Positions 20,176 through 30,268 of a DNA stretch of 64,000 bases are shown in pieces. Every line of letters begins with the position of its first letter. The first letter of the stretch is position 1. The translations under genes were made by a program, and so were the position numbers. The DNA comes from Oscillospiraceae bacterium. GTDB lineage: Bacteria > Bacillota > Clostridia > Oscillospirales > Oscillospiraceae. Location of the stretch: NCBI GenBank assembly GCA_022800755.1, contig JAAWQX010000006.1, positions 1-64,000 on the forward strand, written 5' to 3'. Under the pieces are notes generated by a model. That model was not told where the DNA came from. It saw nothing but the letters and a program-made list of their open reading frames with translations, and searched no databases.

Positions 20176-21941
20176 TCTTCGTTCCCTCCCTCGATGACAG
20201 CCTGGATCTGGGTCTTCATGTCAGCCTGGATCTGGGCAAATTCCGCTTCAAAGGCTTCGGGAGCGGTCATCTTGGCGTAGCCGAGCTTCTCTTTCGCGGG
20301 GATCTTGATCATGGCGTTCAAATCCGCGCCCTGGGTAAGCGCCGCGCGGGCCAGTTCGTCGAATACCAGGATGGTATCCAGCAATTTGAACTGCTTGGCG
20401 TAAGATGAGTACGCGTCCTCGTCTACGAAAGCGTTTTGCTGGAGGAAGTCCTCACGGATGGACTTGGCAGTCTCCATGGTAAGGCGGTCCTCGGGAGACA
20501 GCGCGTCGATACCCACCAGACGGACGATCTCGTTCAGTTCGTCTTCCTTTTGCAGGATGTTCATGGTCTGGGTGCGGTTTTCCATGTACTTCTCGCCGAA
20601 CTGCTCGGTGTACCAGGATTCCAGGGTGTCTACGTACAGCGAGTAGGAAGTCAGCCAGTTGATGGCCGGGAAGTGGCGGGCGTAGGCCAGATTGGAGTCC
20701 AGCGCCCAGAAGACCTTGACGATACGCATGGTGGCCTGAGAGACAGGCTCGGAAATATCGCCGCCCGGAGGCGACACCGCGCCGATGGCGGTGACACTGC
20801 CCTGCCGTCCGTCGCTGCCCAGGCACTCTACACAGCCCGCGCGCTCGTAGAACTGCGCGATGCGGGAGGCCAGGTAGGCCGGGTAGCCCTCTTCGCCGGG
20901 CATCTCTTCCAAACGGCCGGACATCTCACGCAGAGCCTCAGCCCAGCGGGAAGTGGAATCAGCCAGAACGGCTACGTCGTAGCCCATGTCACGGAAGTAC
21001 TCGGCAATGGTGATGCCGGTATAGATGGACGCCTCACGGGCCGCCACGGGCATGTCGGAGGTGTTCGCGATCAGTACCGTGCGCTTCATCAAAGGCTCGC
21101 CGTTCCGGGGGTCCTTCAGTTCCGGGAACTCCATCAGAACGTCGGTCATCTCGTTGCCGCGCTCGCCGCAGCCGATGTAAACTACGATGTCCACGTCGGA
21201 CCACTTCGCAAGCTGGTGCTGCACCACGGTCTTGCCGGAGCCGAAGGGGCCGGGGACCGCGGCGGTGCCGCCCTTGGCGATGGGGAACAGTGTGTCGATG
21301 ATACGCTGTCCGGAGTTCATCGGGCGGGCAGGCATGAATTTCTGGTTATAGGGCCGGGCAATACGCACGGGCCAACGCTGGATCATATTCAGTTCTTTGG
21401 TCTCGCCTTTGTCGGTTTTTACCACGGCAATGGTGTGTTCCACCGTGAACTCACCGGCTTCAATCTTCTCTACCGTGCCGGATACGCCGTTGGGGACCAT
21501 GATCTTGTGTAAAATGGCGCTGGTCTCCTGGACAGTTCCCAGCACGTCGCCCGCCTGTACCTTGTCGCCCGCTTTCGCCACAGGGACGAAGTTCCATTTC
21601 TTGGTGCGGTTCAGGGCCGGCACGTCGGTGCCTCTGGAAATGGTATCGCCGGCGATGGCCTTGATTTCCGGCAAGGGGCGCTGGATGCCGTCATAGATGT
21701 TATCCAGCATACCGGGCCCAAGCTCCACAGACAGCGGGTAGCCCATTACTTCTACATTCGCGCCGGGGCCAATGCCGGAAGTCTCCTCATATACCTGGAT
21801 CGACGCGTTGTCCCCCGTCATATTCAGGATCTCGCCAAGCAGGCGCTGCTCGCCGACACGAACGACGTCCGACACGTTTGCATCGGTCATGCCGCTCGCG
21901 ACCACAAGCGGGCCTGATACTTTTACAATCGTTCCGCTCAT
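20172..21941 (-). CDS. V-type ATP synthase subunit A
   Basis: [39 protein letters not shown]. Confidence 0.97.
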   Translation of the reverse strand: MSGTIVKVSGPLVVASGMTDANVSDVVRVGEQRLLGEILNMTGDNASIQVYEETSGIGPGANVEVMGYPLSVELGPGMLDNIYDGIQRPLPEIKAIAGDTISRGTDVPALNRTKKWNFVPVAKAGDKVQAGDVLGTVQETSAILHKIMVPNGVSGTVEKIEAGEFTVEHTIAVVKTDKGETKELNMIQRWPVRIARPYNQKFMPARPMNSGQRIIDTLFPIAKGGTAAVPGPFGSGKTVVQHQLAKWSDVDIVVYIGCGERGNEMTDVLMEFPELKDPRNGEPLMKRTVLIANTSDMPVAAREASIYTGITIAEYFRDMGYDVAVLADSTSRWAEALREMSGRLEEMPGEEGYPAYLASRIAQFYERAGCVECLGSDGRQGSVTAIGAVSPPGGDISEPVSQATMRIVKVFWALDSNLAYARHFPAINWLTSYSLYVDTLESWYTEQFGEKYMENRTQTMNILQKEDELNEIVRLVGIDALSPEDRLTMETAKSIREDFLQQNAFVDEDAYSSYAKQFKLLDTILVFDELARAALTQGADLNAMIKIPAKEKLGYAKMTAPEAFEAEFAQIQADMKTQIQAVIEGGNEE

Positions 21942-21957
21942 TTATTAACCTTCCTTC

Positions 21958-22275
21958 TTAAAGGATATCAGAGCCAACTGCGCGCTCGACCGCGGCTTTC
22001 AACGCCGCCTGGCCCAGACCCAGCGAACCCTCGGGGCCGGGGATCAGGATGATCGCCGGCGTCGGTTTGTCCTTATATTTATCGATCTCCGCTTCCAGGC
22101 CCAGCGCCACGGTCTCTTCCATGTAGATGATGGCGTACTCGTCCTCGGAAGGGGCGGTCAGGCGCCGCAGAGTATCCTTGGTCTCCGCGGCGGTGGACAC
22201 CGGGAACACGTCCAGTCCCAGGGCCTTGAAGCCCATCACGGTCTCCCGCCCACCTATTACGGCAATTTTAAGCAT
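21958..22275 (-). CDS. V-type ATP synthase subunit F
   Basis: MLKIAVIGGRETVMGFKALGLDVFPV; position between C and A genes. Confidence 0.92.
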   Translation of the reverse strand: MLKIAVIGGRETVMGFKALGLDVFPVSTAAETKDTLRRLTAPSEDEYAIIYMEETVALGLEAEIDKYKDKPTPAIILIPGPEGSLGLGQAALKAAVERAVGSDIL

Positions 22276-23293
22276 TGATATCACGCAGCCTTTCCCGAAT
22301 CACGCTGGGTTCGATCCCCGCGAGACGGCCGGAGAGGATCATGCGGATGGCGGTGATCTCCGTTTCCACCATGCCAAGATACTCCGCCACCGGCTCATTG
22401 CCAAAGCTCACCAGCTTGGCCGAGGCCAGATACGCCGTGAGCGCGTTGTCACAGGCAAGCTCAAATTTCGTCATGGAACCGCCCTTTACGGCTTCGGCTC
22501 CCAGCGCCGCCGCTTCTTGTAGCGTGGTCGCCGTGAACAGCGCCGCCAGGCTGTCGCCGCTGCCGGCGGCCTGGGCCAGCAGTTCCGGGGAGACATTGCC
22601 CCCAGGGATCAGCGCCTGCATCATGAAATCAACGCCCCGGTTCATCCGCACGGTGCGCACAACGGCACGCAGGTTCGCCGCGTCGATCTGGAGTTTTACG
22701 TAGCCCGTCAGGTAGGCGCTTCCCACCCGGCCGGCAATCTCACCGAGTTCCTTGAAATAGGCTTCGTCCAAAATGAACTCCGCCTGCTGAGGATTGCCCG
22801 TTTTGGCCAAGGCGGCGGTCGCTTCCTGCACAGCCGCCGCCAGAACCGGCGGCAACGCGCTGTACGCGTCCTCCTCGATGGCGTGGATGATGGCTTCCCC
22901 GCTCACGCGGCCTACGCCGCTGAACAGGTGCTCGCCGTCCACGGCCATTCCCTTGGCCTTCACAACGACCTTGGCATTGTGGTAATCATATTTCAGCCGG
23001 AACACATCTACCAGCTCCGGCTGGGGCGACATACGAACGATCTCATCATACACCGCCGCTCTATGCGCGCTCAAAACCTCGTCCACACCCTTGGCATCCA
23101 TTGCAGACATGTCTTCATATCCGCAGTCCGTCAGCAGCTTCGCGGCATCCGCGTAGCTTGATGCCGAGAGCATCCGATCCATTTTGTCGCGGTCAAGCAT
23201 TTTGGCTTCCCTGGCCCGCAGCATGGCGGTAAGTGCCAGGTAGTCCCTGTCTTTTATTTTTGACAAATCCTTACCTCCTCGCCGGGGATTCAT
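22268..23293 (-). CDS. V-type ATP synthase subunit C
   Basis: RAREAKMLDRDKMDRMLSASSYADAAKLL; synteny. Confidence 0.9.
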   Translation of the reverse strand: MNPRRGGKDLSKIKDRDYLALTAMLRAREAKMLDRDKMDRMLSASSYADAAKLLTDCGYEDMSAMDAKGVDEVLSAHRAAVYDEIVRMSPQPELVDVFRLKYDYHNAKVVVKAKGMAVDGEHLFSGVGRVSGEAIIHAIEEDAYSALPPVLAAAVQEATAALAKTGNPQQAEFILDEAYFKELGEIAGRVGSAYLTGYVKLQIDAANLRAVVRTVRMNRGVDFMMQALIPGGNVSPELLAQAAGSGDSLAALFTATTLQEAAALGAEAVKGGSMTKFELACDNALTAYLASAKLVSFGNEPVAEYLGMVETEITAIRMILSGRLAGIEPSVIRERLRDINA

Positions 23294-23313
23294 TCTGCCC
23301 CTTGGGCGGTGTT

Positions 23314-23907
23314 TCAGCCCTCAAAGAGCACCTCCGCCACCTGGGCGGCGAGTGTTCCCCGGCTGAGTTCCAGCATCATATCCACCGTGCAGTTCACTTC
23401 AATATCGCCCTGCTTGAGGATAAAGCCGCCGGTCATGGGCCGGGTCTCGGCGGACAGGGTCAGCGCGCCTTTCGCGCCCAGCGCCTTGTTGGCGGCTTCC
23501 ACCAGCTTCGCGCCGCATTTGGCCTTGTCGTCGGCGTTGAGGATGATCTCCTCTTTCCCGGTGGACGCAGCTTTTTCTACCTGATGCACCAGAAACGCGA
23601 CATAGTCCGCCTCGGGCATCTGGGCAATTTTCTTTTCCGCCAGGGCAAAGGCCCGGGAGACCATCTCCTGCTTCATGGACAGCACCGTGCGCTTAGCGTC
23701 AAGCTGGGCGGTGCGGTCGATGCGGGAGGCGCGCTGCTCGTTTTCCTTCTCCCCCTCACGGAGGATGGCAGCGTACGTATCCTGCGCTTTTTTGTCATAC
23801 TCGGCGCGGATCCCGGCGACGACCCGGTCCGATTCCCCGCGGATGGTAGAAACTTCGGATTCGGCGTCCGCCGCGATGCGGGCCGTAATCTTTTCAATTC
23901 CTTTCAT
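23314..23907 (-). CDS. V-type ATP synthase subunit E
   Basis: MKGIEKITARIAADAESEVSTIRGESD; synteny. Confidence 0.9.
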   Translation of the reverse strand: MKGIEKITARIAADAESEVSTIRGESDRVVAGIRAEYDKKAQDTYAAILREGEKENEQRASRIDRTAQLDAKRTVLSMKQEMVSRAFALAEKKIAQMPEADYVAFLVHQVEKAASTGKEEIILNADDKAKCGAKLVEAANKALGAKGALTLSAETRPMTGGFILKQGDIEVNCTVDMMLELSRGTLAAQVAEVLFEG

Positions 23908-23935
23908 AGCTATGTACCGCCTTATTCAGCGATCA

Positions 23936-24436
<501 letters not shown>

Positions 24437-26368
24437 TTACTCTTTTACTATGTCGTAATATTTGGTCTCCATCTGAAGGGGAGCAAACCGCTTCCCGCCG
24501 TCCTCATAGAACCGGCCGAAGAACTCCAGGCACTGCAAACGCATATCGTGCACGTAGCAGCCCAGCAGGTTCAGGCCGAAGTTGATGGCGTTGCCCACCA
24601 GGGAAATGAGGACAAAGGTAATGACGTTCCCCGTCATGGCGCCAAGCTGGTTAAACACCTGCGCCGTCACAGCGCCGGCCAGCATCAGGGCCATCAAACG
24701 GGAGTAGGACAAAATGTCGCTGAAATAACCGGTAATGTTGTTATACAGCGAGCCGCCGATGCCCATGAGTTTGCCCACAATGCCTTCCTTGCCGTAGCCC
24801 TGGGTCAGGACGATCAGCACCAAAATGGCGATGAGCGCGGGCACAAGCTTATTCAGCAGGATACCGCCGCCCAGCAGGATGAACACCACGTACCAGGTGA
24901 CCTCGTTGCACAGCGCGTCCATGACCTGGCCGCGCTTGACTTTCATCACGATGCTCGCGGCCATGCCGGTGAAGATCTGGACAAGGCCCAGCGCCAGCGC
25001 GCCGATGAGCACCATAGTCGCGTCGTTCAAGGGATCGAACAACGCCGGAAGCTTCAGCGTCGACGCGGGGTTGATGACCTTCGCCAGCTGGGGGATGAAG
25101 TCCCCGAAGAAGCCGCCGGTCACGGCGCCCCAGATAAACGCGGAGATGCCGCACCAGAAAAACAGCTCAAAGAACTGGGGATTCCGCGGCCGCTTCACCT
25201 TCAGCACTACGGCGCAGCCCAAAATCATCAGCAGGCCATAGCCCATGTCCGCCAGCATCATGCCGTAAAACAGGATAAAAAACGGTGTCATCCAAGGGTT
25301 GGCATCCATGCCGTTATAGGCTGGCAGGCTGTACATATTCGTGACTGTATTCAAAGAACGGGTCACTCTTCCGTTTTTCAGTTCCACCGGAACACTGGAG
25401 TAATCCGCCTCAACGGGATCCTCTGTATCCCAAGCGCAGTCGTAGCGCTCCAGCAAGGCCGCCAAAGCCGCTTCTTTTTCCGCAGGGATCCAGCCTTCCA
25501 GCACAGAAACGCTTTCCGTGCATTGCAGCTTGGCTTCCGCTTCCGCACGGGAGACCTTCGTTGCAAGCGTGTCCGCCCGGAGCGCAAGCTCGTCGCGGTT
25601 TTCCGCCAGTCCGGCAATCTCTGCGGCACAGCGTTCTTTCTCCGCCGCCAGGTCCACAAGCGCCTGCTCCGCAGCCGCGATGTTCTCCGCCGCAGTACCC
25701 CGGAACTCTCCCAGGCTCACCCCGGCAAAACCTAAGGGACGCAGCGCCGTCTGCGCGGCATCTAAATCCTCCCGGTAGCACACCAGGGCTACATAGTTTA
25801 TGGATTTGTCGGAACTGACCAAAAACAGCTCCGCCTGCTCTGTCGCTTCCGCCAGAAGTCCCGCCGCCTGATCCATACCCACAGACTTCGGAATCGCCGC
25901 CAGCACGACCGCGCTGGTGCTTGTGCCGGAGCACTCCAAAGGCAGGTCCAGGCCTTTCCAGGGGGTCAGCGCCTCGATTTCCGTGCGCTTGGCGCTCTCT
26001 TCCGCCGTGAGACGGCGAATCCGGTCATCCAGTCCGATGATCCGGTCGGCCAGTTCCAAATCGGCGTTCAGCTTGGTCTCGTCCAGCAATTCTTCCGCCG
26101 AGACCGCCGGCAGCGGCGTAAGCAGTCCTGTTTTTGCCGGAGCATACTTGTTCAAAAGCGCAATGCTGTTGACGCACGCGGCATGCTCCGTTCTGAGCCG
26201 GGGCAGGTCCACAGCCTCTACCCGGCCAAGGCCCGGAGTTTCCTCCGCTTCCTCCGCCGGAGGATCGCTGACCTCCACGCAGCCCAGAAGCATCAGCGCA
26301 CGCAGCAGCTCTTCCCGTTGGGCAGAGGCCGCGAGCAGCTTCAGCTTTTTCATTTTTACGATTGCCAT
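24437..26368 (-). CDS. V-type ATP synthase subunit I
   Basis: Long coiled N-terminus then multi-TM region PFFILFYGMMLADMGYGLLMIL. Confidence 0.95.
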   Translation of the reverse strand: MAIVKMKKLKLLAASAQREELLRALMLLGCVEVSDPPAEEAEETPGLGRVEAVDLPRLRTEHAACVNSIALLNKYAPAKTGLLTPLPAVSAEELLDETKLNADLELADRIIGLDDRIRRLTAEESAKRTEIEALTPWKGLDLPLECSGTSTSAVVLAAIPKSVGMDQAAGLLAEATEQAELFLVSSDKSINYVALVCYREDLDAAQTALRPLGFAGVSLGEFRGTAAENIAAAEQALVDLAAEKERCAAEIAGLAENRDELALRADTLATKVSRAEAEAKLQCTESVSVLEGWIPAEKEAALAALLERYDCAWDTEDPVEADYSSVPVELKNGRVTRSLNTVTNMYSLPAYNGMDANPWMTPFFILFYGMMLADMGYGLLMILGCAVVLKVKRPRNPQFFELFFWCGISAFIWGAVTGGFFGDFIPQLAKVINPASTLKLPALFDPLNDATMVLIGALALGLVQIFTGMAASIVMKVKRGQVMDALCNEVTWYVVFILLGGGILLNKLVPALIAILVLIVLTQGYGKEGIVGKLMGIGGSLYNNITGYFSDILSYSRLMALMLAGAVTAQVFNQLGAMTGNVITFVLISLVGNAINFGLNLLGCYVHDMRLQCLEFFGRFYEDGGKRFAPLQMETKYYDIVKE

Positions 26369-26688
26369 TAGCCGTTCACAATCCTTTCCACGATCAGTGA
26401 CGCCGCTTTGTCCAGCCGGCCCTCCGCGGCCTGCCGCAGCTTCGCGGCCTGCTGTTCGGTCTCTCCGGCCAGCGCTTCGGCCGCGGCCACAGCCTTGGCG
26501 TCCGTCTGAACTTGCTTGTCATGCACTTCCTGCCGGGCTTTGGCCGCCGCTTCCTCCACAGCCGCCTTGCCGGCCGCTTCCGCCGCCGCCTGTGCTGCCT
26601 TGGCATCCGCCAGCGCCTGCGCATGACCCTGTTTGGCAGTCTCTTCTGCCTGGGTGATCACATTGATAGCTTCAAATGACATTGACAC
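26368..26688 (-). CDS. V-type ATP synthase subunit G/H-like
   Basis: Ala-rich coiled-coil ORF heading the operon. Confidence 0.75.
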   Translation of the reverse strand: MSMSFEAINVITQAEETAKQGHAQALADAKAAQAAAEAAGKAAVEEAAAKARQEVHDKQVQTDAKAVAAAEALAGETEQQAAKLRQAAEGRLDKAASLIVERIVNG

Positions 26689-26743
26689 ACCTCCCGCCTG
26701 TTTCGACAGGTATTCATATAAATATTGCTATTTACAATAAGAA

Positions 26744-26772
26744 AGTATATCGTAAACTTGCTGCCATTGCAA
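26744..26772 (-). promoter_or_regulatory. Sigma-A promoter of V-ATPase operon
   Basis: TTGCAA-N17-TATACT on the minus strand. Confidence 0.5.
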
Positions 26773-27031
26773 GAAAAATCAGCCAGTAAGTTTGTCAAAA
26801 TTGTTGCAAATGGTGCATAATTTTTTGTAATTTTTGTTTGATATTTGATAAACAGAACCCCTTTGTGCATTTCCCCTGAAAAGCCCCTGGGGAATTAGTA
26901 ACTTTGCACGGTCACGGTTTTTTCGGACCGCCGGGGATTTCCCCTTGCGTTTGGTGGGAAAATATTGTAGAATAGAAACTACTTGTGACAAATTGACAAA
27001 ATCATGCACTTTATTCATTGGAGAATGCGTT

Positions 27032-27883
27032 ATGAAGCAAGATACCAACCGCAGGACCGGCGACCGCCGGGACGGACGGCAAATTCGAAATCTGCCGCTG
27101 GCAGATCAATATACACCCTTTTTTATCCGCCGGCGCAGCGAAGCCTCCAATTTTTATGAGGACGCCGTAGATATCACCGCCGCGGAACTGTGGATCATGG
27201 AACACGCCAAGGGTGAGTTTTCCAATCTCAACCTGCTGCATGTGCTCATTGCCGCCTATGTGCGCACGGTGTCCGCCATGCCCGCCATCAACCGGTTCGT
27301 GTCCGGCCAGCGGGTCTATGCCAGAAATGACATCACCGTTGTCATCAGCGCCGCGCGGACTGAGTCTAACCGCCGCAGCGGACGGTATGTGAAAATCTTT
27401 TTCGAGCCGACGGACAATATCTATGACGTATACCGGAAGATCGGCAGCGCCGTGCAGCAGATGAAAGCCGGCGAGACCTATGTGGGCAAGGCACCGTTTT
27501 CCGAGACCGTGCTGAAACTGCCCCGGCCTATGGTGCAGCTGGCGTTCTGGGCCATTCGGGTGATGGACTACTTCGGCCGGATGCCCCAACAGCTCATGGC
27601 GGACAGCCCGTACCACGGCTCGCTGTCCGTGTGCTCCCTGCCCGGTCAGGGGGTGCGGCCGTCCTATCTCAGCCTGGGGAATTTCGGGAACCTGTCCATG
27701 TCCCTGGCTTTGTCCACCGGGCAGACGCAAAACCGCCAGGTACTGAACTTCCGGGCAGTGTACGACAACCGCATCGCCGACGCGCACTACTTTACGGAAG
27801 CGTTCGGTTACATGAAAGACCTGGTGCGTAATCCCTCTTTGCTGGAGCCAAGCCCGGAATCCATCTTCGAGGATATTTTATAA
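27032..27883 (+). CDS. Stand-alone E2/CAT-fold acyltransferase-like protein with degenerate active site
   Basis: LLHVLIAAYVRTVSAMPAINRFVSGQRVYARNDITVVIS and C-terminal VLNFRAVYDNRIADAHYFTEAFGYMKDLVRNPSLL, aligning with E2 'DHRVVDG' region. Confidence 0.6.
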   Translation: MKQDTNRRTGDRRDGRQIRNLPLADQYTPFFIRRRSEASNFYEDAVDITAAELWIMEHAKGEFSNLNLLHVLIAAYVRTVSAMPAINRFVSGQRVYARNDITVVISAARTESNRRSGRYVKIFFEPTDNIYDVYRKIGSAVQQMKAGETYVGKAPFSETVLKLPRPMVQLAFWAIRVMDYFGRMPQQLMADSPYHGSLSVCSLPGQGVRPSYLSLGNFGNLSMSLALSTGQTQNRQVLNFRAVYDNRIADAHYFTEAFGYMKDLVRNPSLLEPSPESIFEDIL

Positions 27884-27888
27884 ACAGC

Positions 27889-27922
27889 AAACGGCCGTCC
27901 GCGAATGCGGACGGCCGTTTTT
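27889..27922. terminator. Rho-independent terminator (bidirectional)
   Basis: AACGGCCGTCCGC-GAAT-GCGGACGGCCGTTTTT. Confidence 0.85.
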
Positions 27923-28506
27923 CAGTACAGTTCCGGGTGGCTGGAATAACACAGGTAGGTCACGCCCAGTTGGTCATCCACCAGCTTCTTGTATACGCCG
28001 CTGCCCAGATGCCCGTTGGACTGGAACACCACCGACGGTTCATCCAAAATCCGCTCGCCGGACAGCAGGCGCAAGGCGATCTCCACACAGATCCGGGATG
28101 GACGCAGATACTTGAATTCTTTCGTCAGTCCGCCGTACTGCCCGGGCTGCATCACTACCTCCCGCACCGTGTTCGGGAATTCCTCCGACGCTACCCGGTT
28201 GAGTACAACTTCCCCTACACTCATTTTCCACTCCTCGCTCAACCAGTTGCTTCCAGCTTCCCGATAGATTACCCGGGACAACAGCAGAAGGTCATCAAAT
28301 GTGACTTCGTCATAATCCAGGCCTAAAGCCTTGATCTTTTCATTCCGCGCTGCCTCGGCTTCAGCCCCGGCTTCGGTATCCCCCTTCATAACGGCCTGTA
28401 TCATCAGTTCCATATAGTCTGTTTTCGATTCATAGCTGGCAGTTCCCGGGATCGTCAGGCCCACGAGCATAAGCCCTGTTACCAACGCTGCGATCAATCT
28501 TTTCAC
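27922..28506 (-). CDS. Cell wall hydrolase SleB-like
   Basis: LLSRVIYREAGSNWLSEEWKMSVGEVVLNRVASEEFPNTV; signal peptide. Confidence 0.8.
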   Translation of the reverse strand: MKRLIAALVTGLMLVGLTIPGTASYESKTDYMELMIQAVMKGDTEAGAEAEAARNEKIKALGLDYDEVTFDDLLLLSRVIYREAGSNWLSEEWKMSVGEVVLNRVASEEFPNTVREVVMQPGQYGGLTKEFKYLRPSRICVEIALRLLSGERILDEPSVVFQSNGHLGSGVYKKLVDDQLGVTYLCYSSHPELY

Positions 28507-28675
28507 ACGGTTGCCCTCCTTTTGATGGTTGCATTATATGCCCTGCACCCCGCATAATTTGTCAGCTTTGGCGCAGCAAAAGCATATATGCATAAAGTCT
28601 ATGAGGGACAGCCCGCCGAATATGACTGTTATCCTGATTCGAGCGTTTTTTCCGCCCAGACATGCTATGTTATGG

Positions 28676-28704
28676 TTGACAATCCTCCGGGATTCCGATA
28701 TAAT
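28676..28704 (+). promoter_or_regulatory. Consensus sigma-A promoter
   Basis: TTGACA-N17-TATAAT. Confidence 0.85.
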
Positions 28705-28709
28705 ACCCC

Positions 28710-28855
28710 TCGCATAAAAGGGAGTAGTTCACGCGGTCCGCCGCGTCGCACGGTTCGTCAGTACGCCCCACGGGGGCCGGGCCAGGCAAAACTCACAGAG
28801 TTTGTAACGAGACTTTTATCGCTGGGTCAGCCCTGCGGTAAAGGTCTTTTTATTT
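28710..28855 (+). ncRNA. yybP-ykoY (Mn2+-sensing) riboswitch with terminator
   Basis: AAAAGGGAGTAG, GTCAGTACG, GGGCCAGGC and AACGAGACTTTTATC; P1 ATAAAAG/CTTTTAT; competing 13-bp terminator AGACTTTTATCGC/GCGGTAAAGGTCT + TTTTTATTTT. Confidence 0.85.
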
Positions 28856-28873
28856 TGAAAAGAGGTCGAAGCT

Positions 28874-30145
28874 ATGCTGAAAATCTACGCGTTGGCACTG
28901 TTTGTGGTTACATATGTATTGATGATTTCCCTGCCGAAATACCGACCCTGGGTCGCGTCGGGCAGCGCTGGCTTGTTTCTGCTGAGCGGTATCGTACCCT
29001 TGGGCAGCGCCGCAGGGACCATCGACTGGAATGTTCTGATGATGCTGGCCGGCACCATGGGGACTGTGTCCTTGTTCATCGATTCCAAAATGCCCAACCG
29101 GCTGGCGGAGGGTATCCTATCTGTCACGCCTAACGTGATGTGGGTCGTAGTCGCTATGAGCCTGTTCGCCGGCGTGGTGTCGGCGTTCATCGATAATGTG
29201 GCCACTGTGCTGATGATCGCGCCGGTAGGTCTCGCCATCGCAAAAAAACTGGACATTTCCCCGGTGGCGATGATCATCTCCATCGCCGTGTCCTCCAATC
29301 TCCAGGGCGCCGCCACCCTGGTGGGCGACACCACCTCCATCATGCTGGGAGGCTATGCAGACATGGATTTCCTGGACTTTTTCTTTATGGCCGGCAAACC
29401 CAGCATCTTCTGGGCCGTGGAACTGGGCGCGGTGGCGACCATCCCCGTCATCATGTTCCTGTTCCGGGACCAGCGGGAGCCGGTAGAGATCCACGACCGG
29501 ACCGAGGTGCAGGACTACTTCCCCACCCTTTTGCTGCTGGGGACCGTGGTGCTCCTGATCGCCGCGTCGTTCATCCCCGATAAGCCCACCGTGACCAACG
29601 GTATCATCTGCCTTGCGGTCTTCGCCGTGGGCGCGGTCCGCTCCCTGCTGAAAAGCGGCGGCGCCGGCACGGTGAAAAAGGCTTTTTCCGAGATCGATTA
29701 CCAGACCTTGCTGCTGCTGGCGGGATTGTTCATCGTCATCGCCGGCGTAACCAACGCGGGCATCATCGACGATATCAGCGCCTTGTTCGTGCGGCTGGGC
29801 GGGAATAATCTGTTTTTATTGTATACCATCATCGTATGGGGATCTGTCATCATTTCCGCGTTCGTGGACAACATCCCCTATGTCGCCACTATGCTCCCTG
29901 TGGTCTCTTCCATCGCCCAATCCCTGGGCATCGACCCCACGGTGCTGTATTTCGGCCTGCTCACCGGCGCTACCTTGGGCGGCAACCTGACCCCCATCGG
30001 TGCGTCCGCCAACATCGCGGGCATCGGCATTTTGCGCCGGGAGGGCTACGAGGTCGGGGGGAAGGACTTTTTCCGCATCGGCGTTCCCTTTACCCTCTGC
30101 GCGGTCACAGCCGGGTACCTGTTCTGCTGGCTTGTCTGGGCGTAA
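28874..30145 (+). CDS. SLC13/ArsB-like (ion transporter superfamily) permease
   Basis: ~11 TMs, two inverted halves: VSAFIDNVATVLMIAPV and ISAFVDNIPYVATMLPV, GGNLTPIGASANIAG. Confidence 0.85.
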   Translation: MLKIYALALFVVTYVLMISLPKYRPWVASGSAGLFLLSGIVPLGSAAGTIDWNVLMMLAGTMGTVSLFIDSKMPNRLAEGILSVTPNVMWVVVAMSLFAGVVSAFIDNVATVLMIAPVGLAIAKKLDISPVAMIISIAVSSNLQGAATLVGDTTSIMLGGYADMDFLDFFFMAGKPSIFWAVELGAVATIPVIMFLFRDQREPVEIHDRTEVQDYFPTLLLLGTVVLLIAASFIPDKPTVTNGIICLAVFAVGAVRSLLKSGGAGTVKKAFSEIDYQTLLLLAGLFIVIAGVTNAGIIDDISALFVRLGGNNLFLLYTIIVWGSVIISAFVDNIPYVATMLPVVSSIAQSLGIDPTVLYFGLLTGATLGGNLTPIGASANIAGIGILRREGYEVGGKDFFRIGVPFTLCAVTAGYLFCWLVWA

Positions 30146-30268
30146 AATCCTATGTACGTTTGTTCAAAATCCGAGCCGAGAATTCACAAATGTTTCACGG
30201 TTTTGTTGGGTTTTATTCAGAATTGTGCCGTACAATAGCGTCACAAACACAAAAGGAGACGATCCGAT

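Noticed and set aside
28588-29133. Plus-strand ORF overlapping the riboswitch
   Set aside because: Runs through the promoter, riboswitch and terminator and is out of frame with the permease
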